Counted from the stretch's first letter, positions 1 through 9,789 are shown. The stretch: DNA of 64,000 bases from Aquipluma nitroreducens (GCF_009689585.1 NZ_AP018694.1:4889501-4953500); one strand, 5' to 3'. Numbers and translations are program-made. Notes: generated by a model not told the origin, from the letters alone.

Positions 1-930
1 GCAATTAAAACTGTAGCAGAGTGGTTCCCCAAAAAGGATCGGGCTTTTGCCAACGGCATTTTTGATGCATCAACCAGCGTTGGGGCAATTTTAGCCCCGT
101 TCATTGTTGGAGCCATTGTTTCCCTCGAAGGAGATAACTGGCAAATACCTTTTCTTATTACAGGTGCGCTTAGTGCTTTGTGGGTATTTTTATGGATGAG
201 AACCTATCAAAAACCGGAAGAACATCCAAAATTATCAAAAGAGGAGTTAGCCTATATTAACAGCGATTCTGAAGAGGAGACAACAGAAAAAATTCCCTGG
301 TTAAAATTATTACCAAAGAGGGAGACCTGGGCTTTCTCATTAACTACACTAACTGATGGCGTTTGGTGGTTTTATCTTTTCTGGGGTGCGAAATTTCTTG
401 CAGAACAGTTTGGAGTAGACATTAAAAACATAGGACTTCCTTTTCTGATTATTTTCCTGATGGCTGACGCAGGGAGTCTGCTTGGGGGGTATTCCTCTGG
501 TGCATTAATAAAAAAAGGCTGGTCAATCAATAAGGCCAGAAAAATAACCATGCTGGTTTGTGCCATTATTATTTTACCAGTAAGCTTGGTACCGGTTATT
601 ACAAGCAAATGGATAGCAGTCTTTTTAATTGGTCTTGCTGCTGCAGGACATCAGTCATGGTCAATCAATGGCTATACGTTGGTTCCGGATGTTTTTCCCA
701 AGAAAGCAATCGCTTCTGTGATAGGAATAGGAAAAATGATTGGGGTGGCAGTCGCGATAATTGCGGATATTGCCTTAGGGGCAGTACTTGATACCGCCGG
801 TAATTCAGGCTATTTCTGGGCATTCATGATCGCAGGGTTCTCTTATATCCTCATCTTGGGATTTGTACATCTGTTGATGCCAAAGATGACCCCATTGGAT
901 GACAATTTGAATTATATAAATAATAAATAA
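1..930 (+). CDS. MFS transporter, ACS/ExuT-like (5' truncated by window edge)
   Basis: The reading frame is open from base 1, so the N-terminal half lies outside the window. The visible 309 residues begin with [20 protein letters not shown] and a following VGAILAP, a loop and helix typical of the anion:cation symporter (ACS) branch of the major facilitator superfamily, which includes hexuronate transporters such as ExuT. About seven hydrophobic helices can be seen. The protein sits 23 bases before a NagB-like gene, so an amino-sugar or sugar-acid substrate is plausible. The substrate itself is inference; only the family is well supported. Confidence 0.85.
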   Translation, partial: AIKTVAEWFPKKDRAFANGIFDASTSVGAILAPFIVGAIVSLEGDNWQIPFLITGALSALWVFLWMRTYQKPEEHPKLSKEELAYINSDSEEETTEKIPWLKLLPKRETWAFSLTTLTDGVWWFYLFWGAKFLAEQFGVDIKNIGLPFLIIFLMADAGSLLGGYSSGALIKKGWSINKARKITMLVCAIIILPVSLVPVITSKWIAVFLIGLAAAGHQSWSINGYTLVPDVFPKKAIASVIGIGKMIGVAVAIIADIALGAVLDTAGNSGYFWAFMIAGFSYILILGFVHLLMPKMTPLDDNLNYINNK

Positions 931-953
931 CTTTTTTAAATAACAACAAGAAT

Positions 954-1682
954 ATGGAAATTGTAATTTTAAAAAACAAGCAAGCTCTTGGTGAAATAGC
1001 CGCCCATAGGGGTGCAGAATTGATTCGTAAAGCTATCCTCGACGGGGGCATGGCCAACATCATTGTTGCTACAGGTGCATCGCAGTTCGAAATGCTAAAC
1101 GAGTTGGTAAAAGAGGATGTTGACTGGTCGAAAGTCACTGCTTTTCACCTGGATGAATACATCGGCATTTCTGAAATGCACCCTGCATCATTTCGGAAAT
1201 ATCTAAAAGAACGATTTGTAGATATTGTATCCCCGAAAATGTTTCACTATGTAAATGGAGAAATTAATCCGGATGAAGAGTGCAAAATCCTGGGAAATCT
1301 AATCAGCAAACATCCAATTGACGTAGCTTTTGTGGGAATTGGCGAAAACAGTCATTTAGCATTCAATGATCCACCAGCTGATTTCGAAACGGAAGAAGCC
1401 TATCTTGTGGTGACATTGAACGAAGCCTGTCGCCGCCAGCAATTGGGTGAAGGTTGGTTTCCCACAATTAGCGATGTTCCTGAAAAGGCAATCAGTATGT
1501 CTATCAAGCAGATCATGAAATCGAAAGCCATTATCTGTTGTGTCCCCGATTTACGAAAGGCAGAGGCGGTCAAAAAAACGGTTGAAGGTTCAATTTTACC
1601 AGCAATTCCTGCATCGATCATGCGGTGCCATGAGGTTGTATGGCTTTATCTTGATAAAGATTCAGCCTCGATGCTATCCTGA
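954..1682 (+). CDS. Glucosamine-6-phosphate deaminase-like protein (NagB/6PGL superfamily)
   Basis: A 242-residue cytoplasmic protein of the NagB/RpiA/6-phosphogluconolactonase fold. FHLDEYIG (residues 64-71) carries the conserved base Asp67, and [13 protein letters not shown] (128-140) is the active-site loop with His134. Compared with E. coli NagB, the loop Asp141 position is Asn132 and Glu148 is Asp139. This fits a NagB-like subfamily, and the exact substrate (GlcN-6-P, GalN-6-P or another amino-sugar phosphate) is uncertain. It probably forms an operon with the transporter just upstream. A second, unrelated-looking NagB-like gene starts at 34508. Confidence 0.82.
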   Translation: MEIVILKNKQALGEIAAHRGAELIRKAILDGGMANIIVATGASQFEMLNELVKEDVDWSKVTAFHLDEYIGISEMHPASFRKYLKERFVDIVSPKMFHYVNGEINPDEECKILGNLISKHPIDVAFVGIGENSHLAFNDPPADFETEEAYLVVTLNEACRRQQLGEGWFPTISDVPEKAISMSIKQIMKSKAIICCVPDLRKAEAVKKTVEGSILPAIPASIMRCHEVVWLYLDKDSASMLS

Positions 1683-1893
1683 AATGCAAACGATTATACA
1701 TTTAAAGCATCATAACTCTTTAGAAAATATCAATTTATGTAAACAAATGACAACAGGTGTTATGTATTCATTATTCTACCTGGACTCCTCATCTCCACCT
1801 ATGATAAAATCATGGATTTCAGAAATGAATTAATATACCTAATGATAAAATTGATTATGAAGAATTAATTTAAAATTAAACATTATTATTATC

Positions 1894-3081
1894 ATGGCTT
1901 CATCTAATAGTTATAAATCGGATGTCCTTTCAGTAAATGCTACCGAAGCATCTCTTGATAAAAATGGATTAGAAAAAGTGATTGGAATGGGTGTTCGGCT
2001 CGCTTCACTGGATTTCTACAGAGGACTGGTGATGGTGCTTCTAATGCTTGAAGCCTCGGGCTTATACGATCATATATTCAATATGACCACGCCGGGTTCT
2101 TTTTTACATTCGATAGCCAATCAATTTAAGCATTATCCCTGGCATGGATTACATTTCTGGGATTTGATACAACCAGCTTTCATGTTTATTGCCGGTACTG
2201 CCATGGCTTTCTCACTTACCAGGCAAATGACAATGGGACGTTCGTGGAATCAACAGGCTAAACATGCTTTTAAACGGAGCTGGTGGTTGTTTTTTTGGGG
2301 TGTGTTTGATTATGCTGTACGAGGAGATCATTTATCCTTCGAACTTTGGGATGTATTAACACAATTATCTTTTACCATGCTGGTGGCATTTCTCGTTTTT
2401 CGCTGGAAGGCTGGTTCCCAGATACTTTTGAGTATTGGTTTATTAATACTGACTGAATTTTTGTATCGGTTTATACAAATCCCCGGTTTTGATCAACCTT
2501 TTACCGATCAGCATAATTTTGGTAATTATATTGATCTGATATTAATGAATAAGATCAATTCCGGAGGATGGGTTGCTATAAATTGTATCCCCACCGCCGC
2601 ACACACAATATGGGGCCTGGTAGCCGGGAAATGGCTGCTTACTAAGCCCGATAATAAAAGCAAAATTGCCCCTGTTATTATTCTTGGAGCACTTGCTTTG
2701 TTGGTAGGTTATGGCCTCGACATTGCAGGTATCACCCCAATTATTAAAAAAATTGCAACTTCTTCTTTTACACTTGTTTCCGGCGGCTATTGCTTGCTGG
2801 CATTGGCGTTTCTTTATTTTTGGATTGATGTAATGAAACATACCCGGTTTCTTCCTTTTTTTACTATTGTTGGAATGAACTCTATTTTTATTTATCTATT
2901 CTTCGAAATCGTGGTAAATCGATGGCTTTCCGATTATATCAATACGATTGTAAATGGTGTTATATCGCCAATTGGCATATCACAAGCAGCAATTGCAATC
3001 ATTGGTGCACTTGCAATATTTATGGTTGAATGGTATTTGTGTTTCTGGCTCTATAAAAAGAAGATATTCTTTAAGTTATAA
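1894..3081 (+). CDS. Membrane acetyltransferase-like protein (NagX/HGSNAT, DUF5009/DUF1624 type)
   Basis: A 395-residue polytopic membrane protein with about ten hydrophobic segments after a roughly 35-residue soluble N-terminus. RLASLDFYRGLVMVLLM (about 35-51) is the hallmark start of the heparan-alpha-glucosaminide N-acetyltransferase/YeiB-like family, followed by a first loop and FMFIAGTAMAFSL. Family members are thought to move acetyl groups across the membrane onto amino sugars. Lying between NagB-like and GH109 genes, it fits amino-sugar handling. The activity is inferred from family and context. Confidence 0.78.
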   Translation: MASSNSYKSDVLSVNATEASLDKNGLEKVIGMGVRLASLDFYRGLVMVLLMLEASGLYDHIFNMTTPGSFLHSIANQFKHYPWHGLHFWDLIQPAFMFIAGTAMAFSLTRQMTMGRSWNQQAKHAFKRSWWLFFWGVFDYAVRGDHLSFELWDVLTQLSFTMLVAFLVFRWKAGSQILLSIGLLILTEFLYRFIQIPGFDQPFTDQHNFGNYIDLILMNKINSGGWVAINCIPTAAHTIWGLVAGKWLLTKPDNKSKIAPVIILGALALLVGYGLDIAGITPIIKKIATSSFTLVSGGYCLLALAFLYFWIDVMKHTRFLPFFTIVGMNSIFIYLFFEIVVNRWLSDYINTIVNGVISPIGISQAAIAIIGALAIFMVEWYLCFWLYKKKIFFKL

Positions 3082-3148
3082 AATTCAACTAAAATATTCA
3101 GGAAATAACTTTTGACCTTGGATATAAACTAATATTAAACCAATAAAA

Positions 3149-4561
3149 ATGAAAAACAATCGCAGAGACTTTTTAAAAATTACCGGGCTTACAGGAATTA
3201 GCCTGGTGGGTTCACGTTTATTCGGAAATACTGCCGGATTAAGTTCTGATATGCATGAATCTCAGGATTCCGGTATCCAAAGATTTAATATGTGCGGATA
3301 TTCAGCGCCAAAAATAAATACTGTCCGCGTTGGCTTTATAGGTTTAGGCCAAAGGGGGCCTGAACATTTGAAAAATATGACTAAAATGGAGGGGGTTGAA
3401 ATTAAAGCATTGTGCGACATACGCCCTGAAGTTGTTGACAGTGCCAAAAAGAGCATTGAAGGTTCTATCCATAACCCTGCCATCTATACCGGAAATGAAG
3501 AAGAATGGAAGAAACTATGCGACCGCAAGGATATTGATTTGGTATTCATTGCTACCCCCTGGGATATGCATACGCCAATGGCCGTTTATGCTATGGAACA
3601 AGGCAAACATGTGTGTTTAGAAGTTCCGGCTGCCGTTACAATTGAAGAATGTTGGCAATTGGTCGATACGTCAGAACGGACACATAAGCATTGCATGATG
3701 ATGGAAAATTGCTGTTATGACTTCTTTGAGCTACTTACACTTAATATGGCACGACAAGGCTATTTTGGTGAAATTGTGCATGCTGAAGGTGCTTATATTC
3801 ATAATTTGCTGAACCTAAATTTCAATAAGAATGCATATTGGAAGATGTGGCGTTTGAAAGAGAACGATAAAAGGAATGGAAATTTGTACCCGACACATGG
3901 TTTGGGTCCTGTTTGCCAGGTCATGAACATCAACCGGGGTGATAAAATGGATTACATGGTATCAATTTCAGGTAATGATTTTATGATGAGTGAAACAGCT
4001 AAAGAACTTGCGGCCAAAGATGACTTTTATAAACCTTTTGTAAATGAAACTTACCGTGGTAACATGAATACCACTTCGATCCGTACCAATAAGGGAAAAA
4101 CCATTATGATACAGCATGATGTTACCTCACCCAATATTTATTCCAGAATTCATAAAATAAGCGGAACAAAAGGTTCTGCCTTGAAGTACCCGGTTCCGGG
4201 CCGGATTGCTAACGGTGGAGAAGATTGGCTATCTGAGCAGGAAGTAAAAGCATTAGGAGAAAAATACCAGCCTGAAATAGTAAAAAAGGTTGGCGAATTG
4301 GCTAAGGAAGTTGGTGGACATGGAGGCATGGACTTTCTAATGGATTGGCGTACGATTGATTGTCTTCGTAATGGATTACCATTTGACCAGGACGTGTATG
4401 ATGCAGCTTTGTGGAGTGTTATCGCACCTTTAAGTGAACAGTCTGTAGCCCATCGTTCAAGTTCTGTGGATATACCTGATTTTACAAGAGGTTCATGGAA
4501 AACAAACAAAGCTATTGATATCCTACTCGATAAAGGAGGAGATACAAAAGTAAAATTATAG
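3149..4561 (+). CDS. Gfo/Idh/MocA-fold glycosidase, GH109 family (alpha-N-acetylgalactosaminidase-like)
   Basis: A 470-residue protein with a Tat-like N-terminus (NNRRDFLK, then a hydrophobic stretch), so probably exported with its cofactor bound. The Rossmann motif GFIGLGQRG lies at residues 62-70. ATPWDMHTPMAV, CLEVPAAVTIEECW and MMMENCCYDFFE match the GH109 group, which cleaves alpha-GalNAc through a transient NAD-dependent oxidation at C3. The length fits the family, usually about 430-480 residues. It supports GalNAc as one target of this locus, along with the GH123 pair downstream. Some GH109 members have other specificities, so the linkage is inferred. Confidence 0.85.
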   Translation: MKNNRRDFLKITGLTGISLVGSRLFGNTAGLSSDMHESQDSGIQRFNMCGYSAPKINTVRVGFIGLGQRGPEHLKNMTKMEGVEIKALCDIRPEVVDSAKKSIEGSIHNPAIYTGNEEEWKKLCDRKDIDLVFIATPWDMHTPMAVYAMEQGKHVCLEVPAAVTIEECWQLVDTSERTHKHCMMMENCCYDFFELLTLNMARQGYFGEIVHAEGAYIHNLLNLNFNKNAYWKMWRLKENDKRNGNLYPTHGLGPVCQVMNINRGDKMDYMVSISGNDFMMSETAKELAAKDDFYKPFVNETYRGNMNTTSIRTNKGKTIMIQHDVTSPNIYSRIHKISGTKGSALKYPVPGRIANGGEDWLSEQEVKALGEKYQPEIVKKVGELAKEVGGHGGMDFLMDWRTIDCLRNGLPFDQDVYDAALWSVIAPLSEQSVAHRSSSVDIPDFTRGSWKTNKAIDILLDKGGDTKVKL

Positions 4562-4645
4562 ACAAGTAAAATTCAAGGTTGCATATTTTTAAAGATGTTG
4601 GTAACAGTTCCCCGACTTTTTTAATTAAAGCAAAAATCGAAACTT

Positions 4646-5623
4646 ATGCAAGCGGAGATGAATCAAAAAGATAAAGCATTTGCATCAGTCATTGAAACCA
4701 TTGGGAACACTCCTTTGGTTGAACTATCCCGGATCACCAAAGGGATAGATGGGCGTATTCTTGCAAAACTCGAATACCTCAATCCTGGATTTTCAAAGAA
4801 AGATCGTATTGCTCTTCAAATCATCGAAGATGCCGAGCGGGAACACAGACTAACTCCGGGTCAAACTGTAGTGGAGTTGACTAGCGGCAATACAGGCACA
4901 GGATTAGCAATAGTCTGCGGTATTAAGGGGTATCCCTTTGTAGCGGTAATGTCCAGAGGAAATTCTATGGAAAGGGCACGCATGATGTCTGCCTTTGGCG
5001 CTGAAGTTATTCTTGTTAACCAATTACCGGATTCTTTAACAGGACAAGTTTCTGGTGGAGATTTGGGTATGGTTGAACGTGAAACACAGCGTATTGTTGC
5101 CGAGCGCAATGCATTTCGTGCCGATCAATTTAAACTTGCAGGCAATTTTCGTGCTCATTATTTGCATACTGGGCCGGAAATCCTGCAACAATCCGGAGGC
5201 ATCATTGATGCTTTCTGCGATTTTGTTGGGACAGGAGGCTCTTTTGCAGGATGTGCTGCATCTTTCAAAGAGTATAAACCGGCAATAAAGTGTTATGTAA
5301 TTGAGCCGGATGGAGCGGCTGTACTTGCAGGTGAGCCTGTCACTTATCCTAATCATCGTATTCAGGGAGGTGGCTATTCTATGCCTGGGTTAATGATGCT
5401 TCGGCCAGAACACATTGATGGCTATTTAAAAGTTACAGATGCTGAATCTATTCAGATGACAAGAAGATTGGCGTATGAAGAAGGGATTTTTGCTGGATTC
5501 TCATCTGGGGCCAATGTTGCAGCAGCATTACATCTTCTTCAGACATCCTTTCGTGGAAAGACAATTGCTGTTATAATCTGTGACTCGGGCTTGAAATATT
5601 TAAGCACAGATTTATGGGTATAG
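4646..5623 (+). CDS. PLP-dependent cysteine synthase/CBS-fold enzyme
   Basis: A 325-residue fold-type II PLP enzyme. NTPLVELSRI (21-30), NPGFSKKDR (46-54, with Lys52 as the predicted Schiff-base lysine), ELTSGNTGTGLA (77-88) and a GTGGS phosphate-binding loop around residues 200-205 are all present. An alternative ATG lies four codons in. The family includes O-acetylserine sulfhydrylase, cystathionine beta-synthase and amino-acid or amino-sugar lyases. ELTSGNTGTGLA rather than the usual EPTSGNTGIALA, and the sugar-locus context, make a role outside cysteine synthesis possible. The reaction is not assigned. Confidence 0.8.
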   Translation: MQAEMNQKDKAFASVIETIGNTPLVELSRITKGIDGRILAKLEYLNPGFSKKDRIALQIIEDAEREHRLTPGQTVVELTSGNTGTGLAIVCGIKGYPFVAVMSRGNSMERARMMSAFGAEVILVNQLPDSLTGQVSGGDLGMVERETQRIVAERNAFRADQFKLAGNFRAHYLHTGPEILQQSGGIIDAFCDFVGTGGSFAGCAASFKEYKPAIKCYVIEPDGAAVLAGEPVTYPNHRIQGGGYSMPGLMMLRPEHIDGYLKVTDAESIQMTRRLAYEEGIFAGFSSGANVAAALHLLQTSFRGKTIAVIICDSGLKYLSTDLWV

Positions 5624-5766
5624 TTTCAGAACTCAAGATTTAAATTGATTTTAGCATTTTGAGAACGCGAATATATATATATGTAAGTAATAAGAATAAT
5701 ATAAGATCGTATTTTGTTTATATGCTATAATATATGTGCATTTATCTCATTATGCGATAAATAATT

Positions 5767-6290
5767 TTGAAAACAAAAGAGATCGAAGCACTTGAACAAC
5801 TTCATAAAAAGCAGTTTGAATAACACAACAAGGGAAACATAATTAATGTCTTCTTTTATCTAATCAAAGGCGGTCGATAATTGACTTGGCAAACATTTTT
5901 GATTTGCACTAAAGAACTACAGAACGTTGGTTTGATATTTGGGGAAGAAGCAGGATCGATTCCCTATCTATAATGCCTGGAAGAGGAGTGAAAACTCGCA
6001 TAAGGGACTATTCGATAGAGGTTCCAAAGCAATTAGAGCTTCATAACCGCAACTTAATAAATGTATTTCTAACTTTAAAGTTCAACACAATATTATCATC
6101 TGCAAAAAGACTTTGCAGAATTTTTTAAAAGATACTGGGCTATAGCTGGAAAAGAATTCGACAATCGTTAAAAGGCAAAGGCTATCAAAATCAATTTGAA
6201 CTTAAACAGAAACAAATTGAACGTCTTAAAGGATTGGAAGATAGCGGATATATTGACTTTTTTGGGTGATGAAAGTCATTTTTTTTTGAT
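5767..6290 (+). pseudogene. Decayed IS630-family transposase remnant
   Basis: The region between the PLP enzyme and the DeoR gene carries fragments of one transposase in several frames. Around 5868 there is an HTH-like stretch reading DLANIFDLH, stop, RTTERWFDIW and a PGRG-like linker. From 6138 a clean 42-codon stretch starts GYSWKRIRQSLKGK and ends EDSGYIDFF, and a frameshift then restores GDESHF, the DES motif of IS630-type transposases. Stops and frameshifts make it non-functional. It appears to be cut off before the converging DeoR gene. No terminal repeats were identified. Confidence 0.7.
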
Positions 6291-6315
6291 TATCATAATC
6301 ATTTTGAAACGGAAT

Positions 6316-7101
6316 TTAGGCTATAATGACCTTAATATTTGCATCCTCAAGTCGCTTTTTATCGCTTTCCAGAATTCCTGAATCAGTAATTACAATGTTA
6401 ATTTTATCGAGCTTACAAATAAAAGCAAGGCTTTTCCGAAGGAATTTGGAAGAATCGGTTACAACAATTACTTCACGGGCAACTTCAATCATGATTTGAT
6501 TCATGTAAGCCTCCTCAATGTTTGGTGTTGAAATGCCATTCGAAGGGTCAAAGCCATCAACGCCAAGAAATACTTTGTCGACATAGAAATTTTTAAGATT
6601 TCTTTCAGCTAGCGGGCCAATAAAGCATAATGAATTTTTACGTAATACTCCGCCGGGCATAATCAAATTGATATTTGTATTCGAAACCAATTGATTAGCG
6701 ATATTTAAAGCATTGGTAATAATAGTTACATTATTCAACGATGTCGAAAGGTTTTTTACGATTTCGACTGTAGTTGTACCTGAATCGATTATTACAGTGT
6801 CAGAATCATTAATAAGCTTAGCCGCAACTTTGCCAATTCTGCTTTTTTCCGACATATTTATTTTGTTTTTTTCTCCCAGTTGCTGGTCAAAGCTTACTGT
6901 CTGATTTATACTCATAGCTCCACCACGTGCACGAACTAAAAGTTTTTTCATTTCAAGTTGTTCCAAATCATTACGGATAGTTACTTCACTAACACCGAAT
7001 TCTTTGCTGAGATCGTTAACAAAAACCTGATCATGCGCAGAAAGCATCTGCATGATTTTCATCCGTCTTTCAACTGTGTTGTGCTGATTAATTTTTCCCA
7101 T
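6316..7101 (-). CDS. DeoR-family transcriptional regulator (AgaR/GlpR-like)
   Basis: A 261-residue repressor-type protein and the only well-supported minus-strand gene in the window. The N-terminal DeoR helix-turn-helix includes VNDLSKEFGVSEVTIRNDLE (about 29-48), followed by LLVRARGGAM. The C-terminal sugar-phosphate sensor domain has DSGTTTVEIVKNL and a later DSSKFLRKS. It is divergent from agaS with a 253-base gap, the usual layout for a regulator of an adjacent amino-sugar operon. Phosphorylated sugars normally relieve repression in this family. Control of the agaS-agaZ-pfkB genes is inferred from position. Confidence 0.88.
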   Translation of the reverse strand: MGKINQHNTVERRMKIMQMLSAHDQVFVNDLSKEFGVSEVTIRNDLEQLEMKKLLVRARGGAMSINQTVSFDQQLGEKNKINMSEKSRIGKVAAKLINDSDTVIIDSGTTTVEIVKNLSTSLNNVTIITNALNIANQLVSNTNINLIMPGGVLRKNSLCFIGPLAERNLKNFYVDKVFLGVDGFDPSNGISTPNIEEAYMNQIMIEVAREVIVVTDSSKFLRKSLAFICKLDKINIVITDSGILESDKKRLEDANIKVIIA

Positions 7102-7354
7102 ATACTTTTTTTAGTTCCGTTGGTTGCTCAAAACAAGGGAGTTTTTCAACTGATTGCAAAGATAGCCAATAATTTTTTTATCTACTGAATTCAATTGTAT
7201 TACAAATATAAAACATATAAGGTAACGAAACTGATTTGACAACTAAAGAAAAGATAAAATAAATTTAAATGTAGTAAATTAAATGAAAAAAAAATATATA
7301 TATTTGTAATGAAAGTAAACGAAAGAATATTTACAAAAATTACAACCAAGCCCT
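7102..7354. promoter_or_regulatory. Divergent regulatory region between deoR-type gene and agaS
   Basis: An AT-rich gap between two divergent starts. On the + strand a TATATTTG box (7299-7306) matches the Bacteroidota -7 consensus TAnnTTTG. On the minus strand TATCTTTG (complement of 7157-7164) does the same toward the regulator. Neither has a convincing TTTG -33 element at 19-21 bases. Immediately after the + box GAAAG recurs with 10-base spacing (7311 and 7321), reminiscent of DeoR-family operators built from TTTC/GAAA repeats. This is a candidate operator by inference only. Confidence 0.4.
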
Positions 7355-8524
7355 ATGAATACGAATAAATCTTCCGATTCAGTTTTTTCGAAGCAGGATA
7401 AAACTTATACCGGGAAAGAGATTTGGAATCAGCCAGTATTGTGGCAAGAGATTTTTACCCAGGTCCAGCAGGAAAAACAATCTATCACTTCATTTTTAAA
7501 TAAAGCACTCCAACACAATAATTTAAATATTGTTATTACAGGAGCTGGAACAAGTGCATTTATTGGTCTTTCTCTTTCTGGTATTTATGGCCGAAAATCA
7601 GGAAAACATGTGAATGCGGTTTCAACCACTGATCTGGTTACCCATCCTAACGATTATTTAAGCACTGACAGTCCGGTACTGTTAATATCATTTGCACGTT
7701 CAGGGAATAGTCCTGAAAGCGTTGCGGCTGTTAGCATTGCAGATCAGGTTTGTTCAAAAGTGTTCCACTTTATTATTACCTGCGACGAGAAAGGCGAATT
7801 GGCAAAATACGACACCTATTCGCCAAAATTTGTTTTTGTTCTTCCTGAAAATGCAAATGATAAAAGTCTGGCCATGACCGGTAGTTATTCAGGAATGCTG
7901 CTGGCCGGATTACTTATTGCAAGAATAAATGAAATTGATTCGCTGGCTCCGCAGGTCAACGTGCTTATTCAGTACGGTCAAAAATTACTTGGTCAATCAG
8001 AAATATTCAGAGAAATTGCCGAAATGAGTTTCGAAAGGGCTGTTTTTCTTGGATCGGGTCCTTTATTGGGAACAGCTACTGAATCTCATTTAAAATTGCA
8101 GGAACTTACCGATGGAAACATCATTTGCAAAAGAGATTCTTTTCTTGGGTTCAGACATGGGCCCAAAGCGGTTATCAATAACAAAACGCTTGTTTTTCTT
8201 CTCTTTTCGAATCAACAGTATGTCATTCAATACGAAACCGACCTCATTGAATCACTTCATGACGGACAACAACCTTTATATACAGTTGGACTAATTGAAA
8301 GCGGTACTTTAAAAGCAAAAATTGATCGCGTTTTTGTTCTGTCCGATAAAGGAAATCAGCTTGATGAGGAGTTTTTGCCGGTTTGTTTTATTCTTCCTGC
8401 CCAAATGATCGGGTTTTATAAATCGATCCAACTTGGATTGAATCCTGATTCGCCATCGTTAAGTGGCGCTATTAACAGGGTAGTAAAAGGTGTTTTAATT
8501 TATCCATACGAAAATAAAGATTGA
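7355..8524 (+). CDS. agaS: AgaS-like SIS-domain deaminase/ketose isomerase (galactosamine-6-phosphate pathway)
   Basis: A 389-residue protein with two SIS halves. TGAGTSAFIG (about 62-71) and ISFARSGNSPESVAAV (about 112-127) form the first phosphosugar site. FLGSGPLLGTATESHLKLQE and FLGFRHGPKAVIN form the second. This is the AgaS pattern; in E. coli AgaS carries out deamination and isomerisation of GalN-6-P to tagatose-6-P. The start follows a plausible promoter, and the gene meets the agaZ-like gene with TGATG (one base shared), showing translational coupling. The link to GalNAc use is strengthened by GH109 and GH123 genes nearby. Confidence 0.87.
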   Translation: MNTNKSSDSVFSKQDKTYTGKEIWNQPVLWQEIFTQVQQEKQSITSFLNKALQHNNLNIVITGAGTSAFIGLSLSGIYGRKSGKHVNAVSTTDLVTHPNDYLSTDSPVLLISFARSGNSPESVAAVSIADQVCSKVFHFIITCDEKGELAKYDTYSPKFVFVLPENANDKSLAMTGSYSGMLLAGLLIARINEIDSLAPQVNVLIQYGQKLLGQSEIFREIAEMSFERAVFLGSGPLLGTATESHLKLQELTDGNIICKRDSFLGFRHGPKAVINNKTLVFLLFSNQQYVIQYETDLIESLHDGQQPLYTVGLIESGTLKAKIDRVFVLSDKGNQLDEEFLPVCFILPAQMIGFYKSIQLGLNPDSPSLSGAINRVVKGVLIYPYENKD

Positions 8525-9789
8525 TGAATCATAAAATCAGGAATAAAGCTATTGCTCTGAATATCCCTCTCATGGACTACATACTGAAGAGAGTTGACGA
8601 ATTATCGGAGCAGGATGGAATAAACAGGACAATCTTTGCTGCCTGTCCTAATTCTATCTCCGTGATTAAAGCTGCATTGCGGTCAGCCAAGCGCTGGAAC
8701 AGCCCGGTGAAATTTGCCACAACGCTTAATCAGGTAGATATTGACAGAGGCTATACAAACCTCAACCAGAAGGAATTTTTCAATACGATTAAACTTGAAG
8801 CTGACCGACTTAATGTAGAAGTTCCGGTAATCGTTGCAGTCGATCATGGCGGACCCTGGCTCAAAGATCTTCATACGATTGAAAAATGGAGTTTTGAACG
8901 GTCGTTTGAAGCCGTTAAAAAATCATTTGAAGCTTCTGTGTCAGGTTGTTATGATCTTATTCATGTAGATCCGACCATAGATATAACACTTCCTTCAGGC
9001 CAGCTAATTGCCATTGAGACCGTTGCTGCACGAACGCTCGATTTGATTGAACACACCGAGAATTTTCGCCGGAAAGGCGGATTTCCGCGGATGGCATACG
9101 AAGTAGGCACCGAAGAAGTACATGGAGGGCTGGCCGATATGTCAACCTTTCGTAAGTTTCTTGATCTTCTTCAAAAAGGTCTTTCTGACCGGGGTCTGAA
9201 AGATGTTTGGCCATGTTTGGTAGTTGGCAAAGTGGGTACCGATTTACACACGACCACTTTCGATCCGAATGTAGCAAAAGAACTGACGAAAGTAGCACGC
9301 GAGTATGGAAGCGTCATTAAAGGTCATTATTCCGATGGTGTGACCAATCCCGAAGCCTATCCGCTTTCAGGAATGGGAGGTGCGAATGTTGGACCGGAAT
9401 TTACCATTTCAGAATACGATGGATTAATGGAACTCGAAAAACTGGAAATACAATATTTTAATTCTGGTAAAATTGCACGTTGTTCTGATATAGGAGTGAT
9501 TTTATATCAGGCTGTTGTACACTCAGGCCGTTGGAAAAAATGGATTCAGTCAGGAGAAGATGCTGCAAATTTTGAAAGCATTCGTTCTGAAAGAAAAGAA
9601 TGGCTGATTAGTACAGGATGCAGATACATATGGCAAAATGCTGAAGTTTTAGCCGCTCGCGCACAATTATATTCTAACCTTGAAAACCGTGGAATACAGG
9701 CCGAAGGAATTGTGCTTTCAAATATCGAATGTGCCATGGATAAATACTTCGCGGCATTTAACCTAAAAAACCTGAACGATTTACTATAA
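8524..9789 (+). CDS. AgaZ/GatZ/KbaZ-family protein (tagatose-bisphosphate aldolase subunit family, PF08013)
   Basis: A 421-residue protein. An in-frame TTG lies at 8521, but ATG 8524 is preferred because it forms the TGATG junction with agaS. IFAACPNSISVIKAALRSA, AVDHGGPWLKDL, IHVDPTIDITLP, AYEVGTEEVHGG, VVGKVGTDLHTTTFD and KGHYSDGVTNPEAYP are characteristic of the GatZ/KbaZ TIM-barrel family. In enterobacteria KbaZ/AgaZ supports a catalytic KbaY/AgaY aldolase. No such partner is encoded here. Some GatZ-like proteins have been reported to epimerise ketohexoses or their phosphates at C4, so an independent catalytic role is possible. Confidence 0.87.
   Translation: MNHKIRNKAIALNIPLMDYILKRVDELSEQDGINRTIFAACPNSISVIKAALRSAKRWNSPVKFATTLNQVDIDRGYTNLNQKEFFNTIKLEADRLNVEVPVIVAVDHGGPWLKDLHTIEKWSFERSFEAVKKSFEASVSGCYDLIHVDPTIDITLPSGQLIAIETVAARTLDLIEHTENFRRKGGFPRMAYEVGTEEVHGGLADMSTFRKFLDLLQKGLSDRGLKDVWPCLVVGKVGTDLHTTTFDPNVAKELTKVAREYGSVIKGHYSDGVTNPEAYPLSGMGGANVGPEFTISEYDGLMELEKLEIQYFNSGKIARCSDIGVILYQAVVHSGRWKKWIQSGEDAANFESIRSERKEWLISTGCRYIWQNAEVLAARAQLYSNLENRGIQAEGIVLSNIECAMDKYFAAFNLKNLNDLL

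Noticed and set aside
1540-1833. Open frame overlapping the 3' end of the NagB-like gene
   Set aside because: It runs mostly inside the NagB-like gene in another frame, and the tail in the gap shows no recognisable protein features.
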